A DNA stretch of 64,000 bases from Lawsonibacter hominis. GTDB lineage: Bacteria; Bacillota; Clostridia; Oscillospirales; Oscillospiraceae. The stretch lies in contig NZ_JACOPP010000008.1 of assembly GCF_014287895.1 (NCBI RefSeq), positions 1 through 64,000 of the forward strand, in the 5' to 3' direction. A program made the position numbers and the translations under genes. The number at the start of each line of letters is the position of its first letter. The stretch's first letter is position 1. A model generated the notes under the pieces. That model searched no databases. It was given only the letters and a program-made list of their open reading frames with translations, and was not told where the DNA came from. Below, piece after piece: positions 16,967-26,042 of the stretch.

Positions 16967-18238
16967 ATGACCGAGATCATCGGCGTCCGCTTTAAGAGCG
17001 GAGGCAAGCAATATTACTTCGACCCCAAGGGCGTTGCAGTGCAGAGCGGCCAGGGAGTCATCATCGAGACCTCCCGGGGCCTGGAGTACGGAGAGTGCTC
17101 GCAGAGCAACACCATGGTGGAGGACGAGGCGGTGGTGCAGCCCCTGCGGGAGCTGGTGCGCATCGCGACCGACAAAGACCTGGAGACGGTGCGCCGCAAC
17201 CGGGAGAAGGAAGAAAAAGCCTTCCTCATCTGCCAGGAGAAGATCGCCCAGCACGGTCTGGATATGAAGCTGGTAGAGGTGGAGTACAACTTCGAGGGGA
17301 ACAAGATCCTCTTTTTCTTCACCAGCGAGGGCCGGGTGGATTTCCGCGCCCTGGTGAAGGACCTGGCCGGGGTCTTTCACTCCCGCATCGAGCTGCGGCA
17401 GATCGGCGTGCGGGACGAGGCCAAAATGCTGGGCGGGCTGGGCATCTGCGGAAAGCCCTTCTGCTGTGCGACCTTCCTGGATGAGTTCCAGCCCGTATCC
17501 ATCAAAATGGCCAAGACCCAGAACCTCTCCCTGAACCCCACGAAGATCTCCGGCACCTGCGGGCGGCTGATGTGCTGCCTGAAATACGAGCAGGAGGCCT
17601 ACGAGGACGCGGTCAAGCGCATGCCTAAGAATGAATCCTTCGTGGAGACCCCGGAGGGGGTGGGGACGGTGTCCCAGGTGAACCTGCTGCGGGAACAGGT
17701 GAAGGTCCGCCTGGAGGATGCGCCGGATTCCCCCAAGTGCTTCCATAACTGTGAGATCTGCGTGGTGCGCAACGGCAAAGGAAAACGGCCGGAGGGCTAT
17801 GTGGCCCCGCCCCCGGAGGAGCTGGCCAAGCTGCGCAAGGTGACCCCGGCGGAGGAGCCCAAACGCCTTTCCGATACGCTGGATGCAGCCCTGTCCGGCC
17901 TGGGCGTGAACGCCCCCGCCGCGCCGGAGCAGCAGGAGCACAGCGGAGAGGCACGCCCCCGCCGCCGCGGGCGGGGAAAGGGGGGCGGCAGGAACAACGC
18001 GGCCGAGGCCGCGGCCAGGCACCCGGAACAGGCCGCGCCCCAGACGGCCAAGCCTCCAAAGCCGGCCCGGGAGAAGAAGCACCAGGGTCCCAAGGAACGC
18101 CCCGCCCCTCAGCAGGCTCATCCCGCTGAACCGGGGGAGAACGCGGGCGGCGAGGAGAAAAAGCAGCGCCGGCCCCGCCGCCGCTACCGGGGCAAGCCCA
18201 AGGGGGAACGGCCCCAGCCGCCCGCCCAGGGCGAATGA
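16967..18238 (+). CDS. ricT: RicT (YaaT), PSP1-domain protein with basic C-terminal extension
   Basis: The PSP1 domain (residues 1 to about 270) contains two cysteine clusters, GICGKPFCCATFL and GTCGRLMCCLKYE, which in Bacillus RicT bind Fe-S with RicA and RicF to activate RNase Y processing. Typical RicT proteins have about 275-300 residues; this one has 423. The extra ~125 residues are low-complexity and rich in Pro, Arg, Lys and Ala (for example RPRRRGRGKGGG and KKQRRPRRRYRGKPKG), which resembles RNA-binding tails. It is the last gene of the unit and is followed by a clean terminator. Confidence 0.93.
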   Translation: MTEIIGVRFKSGGKQYYFDPKGVAVQSGQGVIIETSRGLEYGECSQSNTMVEDEAVVQPLRELVRIATDKDLETVRRNREKEEKAFLICQEKIAQHGLDMKLVEVEYNFEGNKILFFFTSEGRVDFRALVKDLAGVFHSRIELRQIGVRDEAKMLGGLGICGKPFCCATFLDEFQPVSIKMAKTQNLSLNPTKISGTCGRLMCCLKYEQEAYEDAVKRMPKNESFVETPEGVGTVSQVNLLREQVKVRLEDAPDSPKCFHNCEICVVRNGKGKRPEGYVAPPPEELAKLRKVTPAEEPKRLSDTLDAALSGLGVNAPAAPEQQEHSGEARPRRRGRGKGGGRNNAAEAAARHPEQAAPQTAKPPKPAREKKHQGPKERPAPQQAHPAEPGENAGGEEKKQRRPRRRYRGKPKGERPQPPAQGE

Positions 18239-18243
18239 GATCA

Positions 18244-18280
18244 CAGCGCCGCCCGACTAACGCCGGGCGGCGCTGTTTTT
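18244..18280 (+). terminator. Terminator after ricT
   Basis: Perfect 12-bp stem CAGCGCCGCCCG / CGGGCGGCGCTG and TTTTT. Confidence 0.88.
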
Positions 18281-18361
18281 GACGGGGACACGGGGACAAT
18301 TGATTCCCCCGACGGGACATGATATAGTAAGAAAGAGCCTTTGAAGACGGAGCGATCGGCT

Positions 18362-21031
18362 ATGAAGAAATTGGCGGTGGGTATTCTGGCCCACGTGGAC
18401 GCGGGAAAGACCACCCTCACCGAGGGGCTGCTCTACCGCGGCGGACAACTGAAAAAGCTGGGCCGGGTGGACCACCGGGACGCCTTTTTGGACACCGGGG
18501 CGCTGGAGCGGGAGCGGGGCATCACGATCTTTTCCAAGCAGGCCAGGCTCCCCTTGCCCGGGGCGGAGGTCACCCTTGTGGACACGCCGGGGCACGTGGA
18601 TTTTTCCAGTGAGATGGAGCGCACGCTCCAGGTGCTGGATTACGCGGTCCTGGTCGTCAGCGGGACGGACGGCGTGCAGGGGCACACCCGCACCCTTTGG
18701 CGGCTGCTGGAACAGTACCGCATTCCCGCCTTCCTGTTTATCAACAAGATGGATCTGCCCGGCGCCGACCGCGGCGCTGTGCTGGAGCAGCTGCGGACGC
18801 AGCTGGGCGAGGGATGCGTGGACTTCGGCCAGCCGGAGGCCGCGCTTTGGGAGCAGGTCGCGCTGTGCGGGGAGGAGGCGCTGGAGCGCTATCTGGAGCA
18901 GGGGAAGCTCAGCCACCGGGACGCGGCGGAGCTGATCCGCCGGCGCAGGCTGTTTCCCTGCCTGTTTGGCTCGGCCCTGCGTCTGGAGGGGGTGGACGCG
19001 CTGCTGGAGGCGCTGGAACGGGATACCCTTGCGCCCGTGTACGGCCCGGATTTCGGCGCGCGGGTCTATAAGATCGCCCGGGACAGCCAGGGGGGGCGGC
19101 TGACCTGGCTGAAGGTGACGGGCGGGACGCTGCGGGTGAAGGACCTGGTGACCAACCGGCGGGCCGGACTGCCGGAGGATCGGGTGTGGTCGGAGAAGGT
19201 GGATCAGATCCGGTTCTACTCCGGAGAGAAATACCGTCTGGCGGAGCAGGCCCCGGCGGGGAGCGTGTGCGCCGTTACCGGATTGAGCCGCACGCTGCCC
19301 GGCGAGGGGCTGGGGGCGGAGCGGACGGCGCCCGCGCCCCAGCTGGAGCCGGTGCTCACCTATCAGGTGCTCTTGGAGGAAGGGGCCGATCTTCACGCCG
19401 CCTTGGACAAGCTGCGCCAGCTCCAGGAGGAGGACCCCCAGCTGCACATCGTCTGGAACCGTTCGCTGCGGCAGATCCACGTCCAGCTTATGGGCGAGGT
19501 CCAGCTGGAGGTGCTGCAGCGCCTGATCGCCGACCGGTTTGGCCTGGCGGTCTCCTTCGGTCCCGGAAGCATCGTCTACCGGGAGACCATCGCCGCTCCG
19601 GTGGAAGGGGTGGGCCATTACGAGCCCCTGCGCCATTATGCGGAGGTCCATCTGCTGCTGGAGCCGCTGGAGCGGGGGAGCGGACTGCAATTTGCCGCCG
19701 ACTGCCCTGAAGACCGGCTGGAGCGGGGCTGGCAGCGGCTGATCCTGACCCATCTGGAGGAAAAGGAGCACCTGGGCGTGCTCACCGGCTCGCCTATCAC
19801 GGACCTGCGCATTACCTTGGTAGACGGGCGGGCCCACGAAAAACATACCGAGGGGGGCGACTTCCGCCAGGCCACTTATCGGGCGGTGCGCCAGGGCCTG
19901 ATGGAGGCGGAGAGCGTTCTGCTGGAGCCCTGGTACGACTTTCGCCTGGAGGTGCCCCAGGCGTGCGTGGGCCGGGCTATGCACGATCTGCAGCGTATGG
20001 GCGGCAGGACGCAGCCGCCCGAGACCGGGGGGGAGTCGGTGCTGCTGACCGGGGCGGCGCCGGTAGCCGCCCTGCGGGACTATGCCCGGGAGGTGGCCGC
20101 CTATACCCGGGGGAGCGGACGGCTGCTGTGTGCTCTGCGGGGGTACGAGCCCTGCCGGGAGCAGGCGGCCGCCGTGAGGGCGCGGGAGTATGACCCCCTC
20201 CGGGATCTGGACAACCCTGCGGATTCCATTTTCTGCGCCCATGGAGCGGGTTTCAGCGTGCCCTGGGACCAGGTGAAGGCCCGGATGCATGTGGACAGCG
20301 GCCTGCGCCTGGGCACGGAGGAGCCGGACGGGCGGGAAGCGGAGCAGCCCGCCCGCCGGGGCGGGAGCTACGCCGCCGGAGCGGCGCTGGACCAGGAGCT
20401 TCAGGCCATTTTCGAGCGGACCTACGGCCCCGTGAAGCGGCGCCCCATCCCGCCGCCGGCCCGGCCCCGGACGGAGAGCCGGCAGGAAAAGCGCAGTGTG
20501 CCGTCCCGGCCGGAGGAGCCGGAATACCTGCTGGTGGACGGATACAATATCATCTTTGCCTGGGATGAGCTCAAGGATGCGGCACATGCCAGCCTGGACG
20601 CGGCCCGGCAGCTGCTGATGGATCTTTTGAGCAATTATCAGGGGTTCCGCAGCTGCGTGGTGATCCTGGTGTTCGACGCGTATAAGGTCCCCCGCGCCAC
20701 CCAGGACGTGAGCCGGTATCATAACATCTACGTGGTATATACCAAACAGGCGGAGACGGCGGACGCCTACATTGAGAAGGCTACCTACGAGCTGGGCAGG
20801 CACCATCGGGTGCGGGTGGCCACCTCGGACGGAACCGAACAGCTCATCATCCTGGGCCATGGGGCCCTGAGGCTGTCCGCCCGGGCGTTCCGGGCGGAGG
20901 TGGAGCAGGCGGGCAGCCAGATGGCGGCCATTCTGGCGCGGAACAACCGGCGGGAGCGATCCGGGACCGTCCAGGCCGCCCTGGAACGGGCTGCGGAGGA
21001 AAAAGGAGACAAAATGAAAGAAAACGGGTAG
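18362..21031 (+). CDS. TetM-like ribosomal GTPase fused to a Rae1/YacP-type NYN RNase domain
   Basis: An 889-residue fusion. Residues 1 to about 640 align in order with ribosomal-protection GTPases (TetM/TetO): AHVDAGKT (10-17), RGIT, DTPGHVDF, NKMD, GSAL, then EF-G-like domains II-V ending in GRLLCALRGYEPC. The domain IV tip that in TetM reads SPVST is replaced by HEKHTEGG, so it is probably not a tetracycline-resistance protein. After a Pro/Arg-rich linker (about 690-720), residues 721-889 form a NYN domain like Rae1/YacP: LLVDGYNII (Asp725), VFDAYK (Asp772), TADAYIEKA (Asp801), ATSDGTEQ (Asp823), all kept. ATG 18362 was preferred over an upstream TTG. It stands alone after the ricT terminator. 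Confidence 0.9.
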   Translation: MKKLAVGILAHVDAGKTTLTEGLLYRGGQLKKLGRVDHRDAFLDTGALERERGITIFSKQARLPLPGAEVTLVDTPGHVDFSSEMERTLQVLDYAVLVVSGTDGVQGHTRTLWRLLEQYRIPAFLFINKMDLPGADRGAVLEQLRTQLGEGCVDFGQPEAALWEQVALCGEEALERYLEQGKLSHRDAAELIRRRRLFPCLFGSALRLEGVDALLEALERDTLAPVYGPDFGARVYKIARDSQGGRLTWLKVTGGTLRVKDLVTNRRAGLPEDRVWSEKVDQIRFYSGEKYRLAEQAPAGSVCAVTGLSRTLPGEGLGAERTAPAPQLEPVLTYQVLLEEGADLHAALDKLRQLQEEDPQLHIVWNRSLRQIHVQLMGEVQLEVLQRLIADRFGLAVSFGPGSIVYRETIAAPVEGVGHYEPLRHYAEVHLLLEPLERGSGLQFAADCPEDRLERGWQRLILTHLEEKEHLGVLTGSPITDLRITLVDGRAHEKHTEGGDFRQATYRAVRQGLMEAESVLLEPWYDFRLEVPQACVGRAMHDLQRMGGRTQPPETGGESVLLTGAAPVAALRDYAREVAAYTRGSGRLLCALRGYEPCREQAAAVRAREYDPLRDLDNPADSIFCAHGAGFSVPWDQVKARMHVDSGLRLGTEEPDGREAEQPARRGGSYAAGAALDQELQAIFERTYGPVKRRPIPPPARPRTESRQEKRSVPSRPEEPEYLLVDGYNIIFAWDELKDAAHASLDAARQLLMDLLSNYQGFRSCVVILVFDAYKVPRATQDVSRYHNIYVVYTKQAETADAYIEKATYELGRHHRVRVATSDGTEQLIILGHGALRLSARAFRAEVEQAGSQMAAILARNNRRERSGTVQAALERAAEEKGDKMKENG

Positions 21032-21115
21032 AAAGTTGCGAAATTGGCAAAAGCGATCCTTATACTCCACAATCGTTGCCGCGGCGAAGGCGCAGAAAAT
21101 CGCGGTTTTACCTGC

Positions 21116-21144
21116 TTGACAAAAATTTTACCACATGGTATTTT
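21116..21144 (+). promoter_or_regulatory. Promoter with a dyad in its spacer
   Basis: A perfect TTGACA, 17 bases, TATTTT. The spacer end and -10 form the dyad TACCA-CA-TGGTA (21129-21140), a likely repressor site. It reads towards the terminator at 21214 and the M14 peptidase gene. Confidence 0.55.
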
Positions 21145-21150
21145 TAAATT

Positions 21151-21249
21151 ACCAAATACGGGAACGATCCGGCGCAGAATTGCTGAAGATTCAACGGCGG
21201 GACGGGTACGGCAAGGGCGCTGAGAGGTTGGTTCTCAGCGCCCTTTTTT
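21151..21249 (+). ncRNA. Candidate ~100-nt transcript (leader or small RNA)
   Basis: From the expected start near 21151 to the terminator at 21214-21249 there is no credible ORF. The stretch could be a small RNA or an attenuated leader for the M14 gene that begins at 21338. No known riboswitch core was recognised. Confidence 0.3.
21214..21249 (+). terminator. Intrinsic terminator before the M14 gene
   Basis: A perfect 12-bp stem AGGGCGCTGAGA / TCTCAGCGCCCT directly followed by TTTTT. Confidence 0.85.
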
Positions 21250-21337
21250 ATCGCCCGACTTCTCGTGCAGGAGGTGGAAGCAGAAGGAAAGCAGGTTGCA
21301 TCAGGATGGTATCATCATTCATAAGGAGGAAGGAAGA

Positions 21338-24300
21338 ATGACTCAAAAGACCAAGTGCTCCAAGCGCGTGCGGGGAGTGTCCCTGCTGCTGGTGCTGGCG
21401 ATGCTGGCGTCCCTGCTGATGCTGCCCGCCTCCGCTGCCGAGACCGCTTCGCTGGAGGTATCCGGGAGCAGCATCTACCTGTCTGAGGAAGGACAGTCCT
21501 TTACCGCCAAGCTGACCGTTCCTGCCAGCCAGGTGAGCGGCGATGTTCAGGCCTGGGCCGAGGGCCTTACCTGGACCCTGAGCCGGGACAAGAGCGAGCA
21601 GGACCCTGCGCTCTACCCCTACTGCTACACCGGCGACGAGCTGAAGGACTGGCAGTCGTGGGGCACCAACGGTACCGACGGCGCCGGCTACTTTGAAGTG
21701 GGCGAGCCGGTTGCCGTCTCCGCCGATGGCAAGGTCACCGTCACCCTGACCTTCACCAACAACGCCTTTGTGGTGAACAAAGAGGGCGCCAACGCCCTGG
21801 GCGGGAACGGCGTATCGAACCGCAACGTGTATATGAGCTTCACCGGCGACTATGATCTGGCGGCCAGTGTTGACGGAAAAGTGCTGGCCAGCACCGTGAT
21901 GGACGTCAGAATGTACGCCAGTTATCTGCATTATTACGAATCCTATGAGACACTGAAGGAGATCCAGAAACTGGCGGAAGAGAACGGCCGCTATCTGGGC
22001 ATTGAGATTTACGGTGAGTCGGAAGGCGGCTATCCCCTGATTTATGCCTACCTGTCCGACAGCGAGAAATCTGTATCGGACTTTATGTCTACAAACGCGA
22101 TTGCCGAGACCGATCCCGCCGCCCTGCAGGCGAAAATCAAGGAGGGCAAGCTGGGCGGCAAGGATTACCGCATCCCCTTCCTGATCAACAACGTGCACCC
22201 GGACGAAAACCCCGGCGCAGACGCTCATGTCAACCTGCTGCGCACGCTGGCCACAGAGGACACCATCAGCTACTGGACCCTCACCGGCCTGCTGGAGGGC
22301 GAGGTGGACACCTCCCTGTTTGACCCCAAGGTGGCTGCCATCGACGGCTTCACCGGCCTGGGCTCCCACCGGATCAGCGGCAGTGAGGAAACCGGCCACA
22401 ATACCGGCAAAGAGGACGCCAGCGAATACTATACCATCAGCGATGAGATCGTGGTGGATGTGGACGAGATCCTGGATAACATCATCTTTGTCTGTGTCCC
22501 CAACGAGAATGCCGACGGCCGCACTTACAACTCCCGCCGCAACGGCAACGGCTTCGATCTGAACCGCGACGCATCCAACCAGACCCAGAACGAGACCTAT
22601 TACCTCTACCAGGTGGTCAACAAGTGGAATCCCGTGGTCTTTGCCGAACTGCACGGCTACATGGAAGAGTACCTGATCGAGCCCTGCACGCCTCCCCATG
22701 AGCCCAATATGGAGTATGACATCCTGGTGGAGAACTTCCTGAGGGGCGCCGAGGCCTGGGGCAGGGCTTCCCTGGGCAGCATGTCCGCCGACGGCTCCTA
22801 TGACTATAAGTTCCAGTCCTACTACACCCCCCTGCGCGACGACTTTACGCCCGGCGTGGGCTGGAGCGCCTGGGACGATCTGTGCACCAACTACGGCCCC
22901 AGCTATGCCATGCTCAACTGCGGCGCCATGGGCTACACGGTTGAGATCCCCTGCTCCAACGAGGCCAGCACCCGCGTTCTGGAGTACGGCCTGTACGGCA
23001 TGATCGACTATGTGATGGAGCATAAGGACGACATCTACCGCAACCAGCTGGAGTTCTTCCGCCGCGGCGTGGAGAACGAGGACCACCGTGCCGACATGGA
23101 AAAGTGGTACGTGGACATGAGCAACAATACCCTGGAGAGCGACACCTGGCGCGTGCCCTACGCCGAGAACGGCAAATACTTCCCCGAGTATTACGTCATC
23201 CCCGTGGATGCCGAGAGCCAGCGCGACACTGCCGACGCCTGGGCCATGGGCGGCTTTTTGACCCGCAACGGCGTTGAGGTGCGCAGGCTGACCGCCGACG
23301 CCACCGTGGGCGGCACCACCTACAAGGCCGGGTCTCTTGTGGTGGATATGTATCAGGCCAAGCGCAACTATGCCAACACGGTGCTGTGGCAGGGCGCCGA
23401 CGCCTCCAGCTCCGGCTTCCCCGACCTGTATTCCGAGTCTGTCTCCAACTTCCCCGAGATGCGCGGCTTTGACTGCGTCCCCGTCGCCACCGTGGGCGCG
23501 TTCAGCGGCAAGCTTTCCGACGTGCTCACCGACTTTGCCGGCGAGAGCCTGCTCTCCGGCTCCGGCGCGGCTGTGGTCCTGTCCAACAACGGCGCCGAGG
23601 CCGTCCGCGCCGTTAACGCCCTGCTGGACGAGGGCAAGACCGTCGGTATGATCACCGAGGGCGCGTATCAGGGCGACTTCCTGGTCAGCAACGCGGTCTT
23701 TGCCTCCGTGAAGGACGAGTTCGTCCTCACCGGCACCGCCGTCAGTGAGCTGCCCGTGGCCTATGCCATTTCGAAGCCCACCGTTTTCCTGGCCGGACGC
23801 TATGATGCGTTCTCCGGCTATCAGATCACCGAGGGCTATTATGCGCAGTGGTTCTCGGACGGCTACGGATTCATCAATTACCGCAACGTCCACCAGAACG
23901 GCACCTCCAACTACGATGTGATGGCCTATGACAAGCAGCTGGGCTTTACCATTACCGACGAGCCGGCCCAGGCGGACGTGATCGTGGGCAACGTGGCCCT
24001 GAATCAGGGAGAGAGCGGTGCGGCCGCCGTGGCCGCCGTCAAGGCGGGGGTCCCCTACATCGCCACCGGCACCAGCCCCCTGAAGTACATCCAGGAAAAC
24101 CTGATCACCGATCTGGAGTATGCCAGCCTGGGCATGGAGGCCCTGCACACGGTGGAGTATCCCACCGCCAGCCTGATCACCGCCAGCCAGGTCAAGGATG
24201 CGGACAATGTCATCTATACCTACAACTGCGGCGTGATCACCTCCGTACCCGAGGGCGCGCAGGTGCTCATCAAGGCTGCCGATCAGGACGCCTTCCTTGC

Positions 24301-25021
24301 CGGCTGCTGCCTCAATGAGGACGGTACCCCCCTGGATGGCTATGTGGAGGCCTTCGCCATCGAGCGCTCGGGCATGGACATCACCGTCTTTGCCAACTCC
24401 ACCAATAACCGCGCGCACCAGCAGGACGACTATCAGTTCGTCACCAACGCCATCTATGCCAAGAGCCTGACCGGGGCCGCCCTGACCGCGGCCGCCCTGG
24501 ACCAGCCCGCGCCCAAGGGCTTCTCCGACGTGAGCGCCGGCTATTGGGCCGCAGAGGGCATCCGCTACGCGGTGGCCAACGGCCTGATGACGGGCACCTC
24601 CGCCACCACCTTCGCGCCGGCCGCTACCACCACCCGCGGCATGCTGATGACCGTGCTGGCCCGTCAGGCCGGCGAAGATACCACCGGCGGCAGCGTGTGG
24701 TACGAGAAGGGGATGGAATGGGCCAAGACCGCGGGCGTGTCCGACGGCACCAACCCCGGCGGCGCCATCACCCGCGAGCAGCTGGCCACCATGCTCTACC
24801 GCTATGCGCAGAGCAGGGGGGACGACGTGAGCATCGGCGCGGATACCAACATCCTCAGTTACAATGACGCCCAGGAGATCAGCGAGTGGGCCATTCCCGC
24901 CATGCAGTGGGCCGCGGGCGAGGGGATCATCACCGGTAAGACCGGCGGTCTGCTGGACCCCGCCGGCACCGCCTCCCGCGCCGAAATGGCCGTCATCCTC
25001 ATGCGCTTCCTGGAAGCGTAA
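21338..25021 (+). CDS. Secreted M14 zinc carboxypeptidase-like protein with three SLH repeats
   Basis: A 1227-residue exported protein: basic N-terminus, hydrophobic core and cleavage near PASAAE (about residue 32). The M14 domain lies at about 210-570 with zinc ligands in NVHPDENPGA (His, Glu) and FAELHGYMEE (His), the NADGRTYNSRRNGNGFDLNRD substrate region around its conserved Arg, and the catalytic Glu in GYTVEIPCSNEA. A long region of unknown fold follows. The last ~170 residues are three S-layer homology repeats (DVSAGYWAAEGIRYAV, AITREQLATMLYRYA, WAIPAMQWAAGEGIITG), so it should bind the cell wall. It has a paralogue at 51872-55696. The ATG follows AAGGAGG. Confidence 0.92.
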   Translation: MTQKTKCSKRVRGVSLLLVLAMLASLLMLPASAAETASLEVSGSSIYLSEEGQSFTAKLTVPASQVSGDVQAWAEGLTWTLSRDKSEQDPALYPYCYTGDELKDWQSWGTNGTDGAGYFEVGEPVAVSADGKVTVTLTFTNNAFVVNKEGANALGGNGVSNRNVYMSFTGDYDLAASVDGKVLASTVMDVRMYASYLHYYESYETLKEIQKLAEENGRYLGIEIYGESEGGYPLIYAYLSDSEKSVSDFMSTNAIAETDPAALQAKIKEGKLGGKDYRIPFLINNVHPDENPGADAHVNLLRTLATEDTISYWTLTGLLEGEVDTSLFDPKVAAIDGFTGLGSHRISGSEETGHNTGKEDASEYYTISDEIVVDVDEILDNIIFVCVPNENADGRTYNSRRNGNGFDLNRDASNQTQNETYYLYQVVNKWNPVVFAELHGYMEEYLIEPCTPPHEPNMEYDILVENFLRGAEAWGRASLGSMSADGSYDYKFQSYYTPLRDDFTPGVGWSAWDDLCTNYGPSYAMLNCGAMGYTVEIPCSNEASTRVLEYGLYGMIDYVMEHKDDIYRNQLEFFRRGVENEDHRADMEKWYVDMSNNTLESDTWRVPYAENGKYFPEYYVIPVDAESQRDTADAWAMGGFLTRNGVEVRRLTADATVGGTTYKAGSLVVDMYQAKRNYANTVLWQGADASSSGFPDLYSESVSNFPEMRGFDCVPVATVGAFSGKLSDVLTDFAGESLLSGSGAAVVLSNNGAEAVRAVNALLDEGKTVGMITEGAYQGDFLVSNAVFASVKDEFVLTGTAVSELPVAYAISKPTVFLAGRYDAFSGYQITEGYYAQWFSDGYGFINYRNVHQNGTSNYDVMAYDKQLGFTITDEPAQADVIVGNVALNQGESGAAAVAAVKAGVPYIATGTSPLKYIQENLITDLEYASLGMEALHTVEYPTASLITASQVKDADNVIYTYNCGVITSVPEGAQVLIKAADQDAFLAGCCLNEDGTPLDGYVEAFAIERSGMDITVFANSTNNRAHQQDDYQFVTNAIYAKSLTGAALTAAALDQPAPKGFSDVSAGYWAAEGIRYAVANGLMTGTSATTFAPAATTTRGMLMTVLARQAGEDTTGGSVWYEKGMEWAKTAGVSDGTNPGGAITREQLATMLYRYAQSRGDDVSIGADTNILSYNDAQEISEWAIPAMQWAAGEGIITGKTGGLLDPAGTASRAEMAVILMRFLEA

Positions 25022-25051
25022 GCAGACCGGTCTCCGGAATCAAAACAGAAA

Positions 25052-25086
25052 CAGCCGCCCGCCTTCCGATGGAAGGCGGGCGGCTG
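25052..25086. terminator. Terminator between M14 and the fatty-acid operon
   Basis: A perfect 16-bp GC-rich stem with a 3-base loop. The minus strand continues into GTTTCTGTTTTG, so it ends the marR/fab operon; it probably stops M14 transcripts too. Confidence 0.75.
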
Positions 25087-25095
25087 CGTTATGCG

Positions 25096-25551
25096 CTATT
25101 CCGCAGCGGCGGGGGGGAGGGGGATCTCGGGCATCAGTTCCGCCGAGACGATGGTGAGCATCTCCTCCAGATTGGCGGCTTCCTCGGGAGAAAAACGCTC
25201 CTGGATCCGGCCCATCACCGTGTTCAGATATCGGTAACTGATGTTGTAGTAGTCGATATACTTTTGGGTGACTTCCAGATGGTACTCGCGCTTGTCGTCG
25301 GGGGACTGGACCTTGCGGACATACCCCTTCTGGATCAGACTGTTGACCTTATAGGCGGCGTTTGGGGGCGAGATCGCCACAAAGCGGGAGAATTCGTTGA
25401 TGGTGGGCTTGCCCAGGGCCATGATGATCTCCATGCAGAAGGTCTCCACCGTGGTGAGGCTGGCCTCCCGCTTCTGAAAGCGGGCGAAGACCGCCCGGTA
25501 AAAATGCAGCTTGAACTTGGTGTATACCTGGTTGAAGGCTGCCTCCAGCAT
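25096..25551 (-). CDS. MarR-family regulator at the end of the fatty-acid operon (FabT-like)
   Basis: The 151-residue winged-helix protein has a MarR layout: dimer helices at both ends and a central DNA-binding part (TINEFSRFVAISPPNAAYKVNSLIQKGYVRKVQSPDDKREYHLEVT). FabT, the MarR repressor of fatty-acid synthesis in streptococci, is also encoded in its target operon, so an autoregulatory repressor role fits. The likely operator is the AT-rich palindrome at the operon promoter (34817-34854). ATG at 25551 follows GAGGAGTG. The ligand (acyl-ACP or acyl-CoA) is inferred from FabT only. Confidence 0.85.
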   Translation of the reverse strand: MLEAAFNQVYTKFKLHFYRAVFARFQKREASLTTVETFCMEIIMALGKPTINEFSRFVAISPPNAAYKVNSLIQKGYVRKVQSPDDKREYHLEVTQKYIDYYNISYRYLNTVMGRIQERFSPEEAANLEEMLTIVSAELMPEIPLPPAAAE

Positions 25552-25616
25552 ATGCCACACTCCTCTGATCTGCTTCGTTCCAGCACAGTATAGCAGATTG
25601 CGGCCCATCCGGCAAG

Positions 25617-26042
25617 TCAGCCGACGGCAAAGGTCAGCTCCGCCTGACAGGCAAGCTTGCCCGCCACCCTGGCCTCCGCCTTGCCGAAGCCCACGCCGCC
25701 CCGCTGCTCCACCAGCGTGCAGGAGAGCTCCAGCACGTCGCCGGGGACCACCTGCCGCCGGAAGCGGCAGCGCTTTACTCCGCCGAAGAACGCCAGCTTT
25801 CCCCGGTTTTCCGGCAGAGACAGGGCGGCCACCGCGCCGGTCTGGGCCAGAGCCTCCAGAATGAGCACCCCCGGCAGGATCGGGCGGCCGGGGAAGTGCC
25901 CGGCAAAAAAGGGCTCGTCCAGGGCGACGCATTTGTACCCCCTTGCCCACACGCCGGGTTCGTAATCGGTGATGCGGTCCACCAGCAGAAAGGGCGGCCG
26001 GTGGGGCAGGATGTCCATGATCTGGACCGTGTTCAGTTCCAT
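25617..26042 (-). CDS. fabZ: 3-hydroxyacyl-ACP dehydratase FabZ
   Basis: A 141-residue hot-dog-fold enzyme that removes water from 3-hydroxyacyl-ACP. DILPHRPPFLLVDRI and the catalytic GHFPGRPILPGVLILEALAQTG region (His and Glu) are intact. I chose ATG 26042, seven bases after GGGAGGG, over the ATG at 26048, which nearly touches the Shine-Dalgarno. It overlaps the fabF end by 10 bases. It is the only dehydratase seen here, and no fabM or fabA accompanies it. Confidence 0.95.
   Translation of the reverse strand: MELNTVQIMDILPHRPPFLLVDRITDYEPGVWARGYKCVALDEPFFAGHFPGRPILPGVLILEALAQTGAVAALSLPENRGKLAFFGGVKRCRFRRQVVPGDVLELSCTLVEQRGGVGFGKAEARVAGKLACQAELTFAVG

Noticed and set aside
15953..18244. Very long open frame opposite holB and ricT (and similar ones opposite lepA, M14 genes and the GTPase fusion)
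   Set aside because: These are antisense frames of GC-rich genes. They are rich in Gly, His, Arg, Leu and Gln, have no domain, and the sense strand encodes well-known proteins.
18362..21031. Calling the GTPase a tetracycline-resistance gene
   Set aside because: Although the domains follow TetM, the domain IV tip residues needed to displace the drug are replaced and a nuclease domain is attached. There is no mobile-element context.
21181..21249. TPP riboswitch, because of CTGAGA in the terminator
   Set aside because: The other conserved parts of the TPP aptamer are missing; the hexamer is part of the terminator stem.
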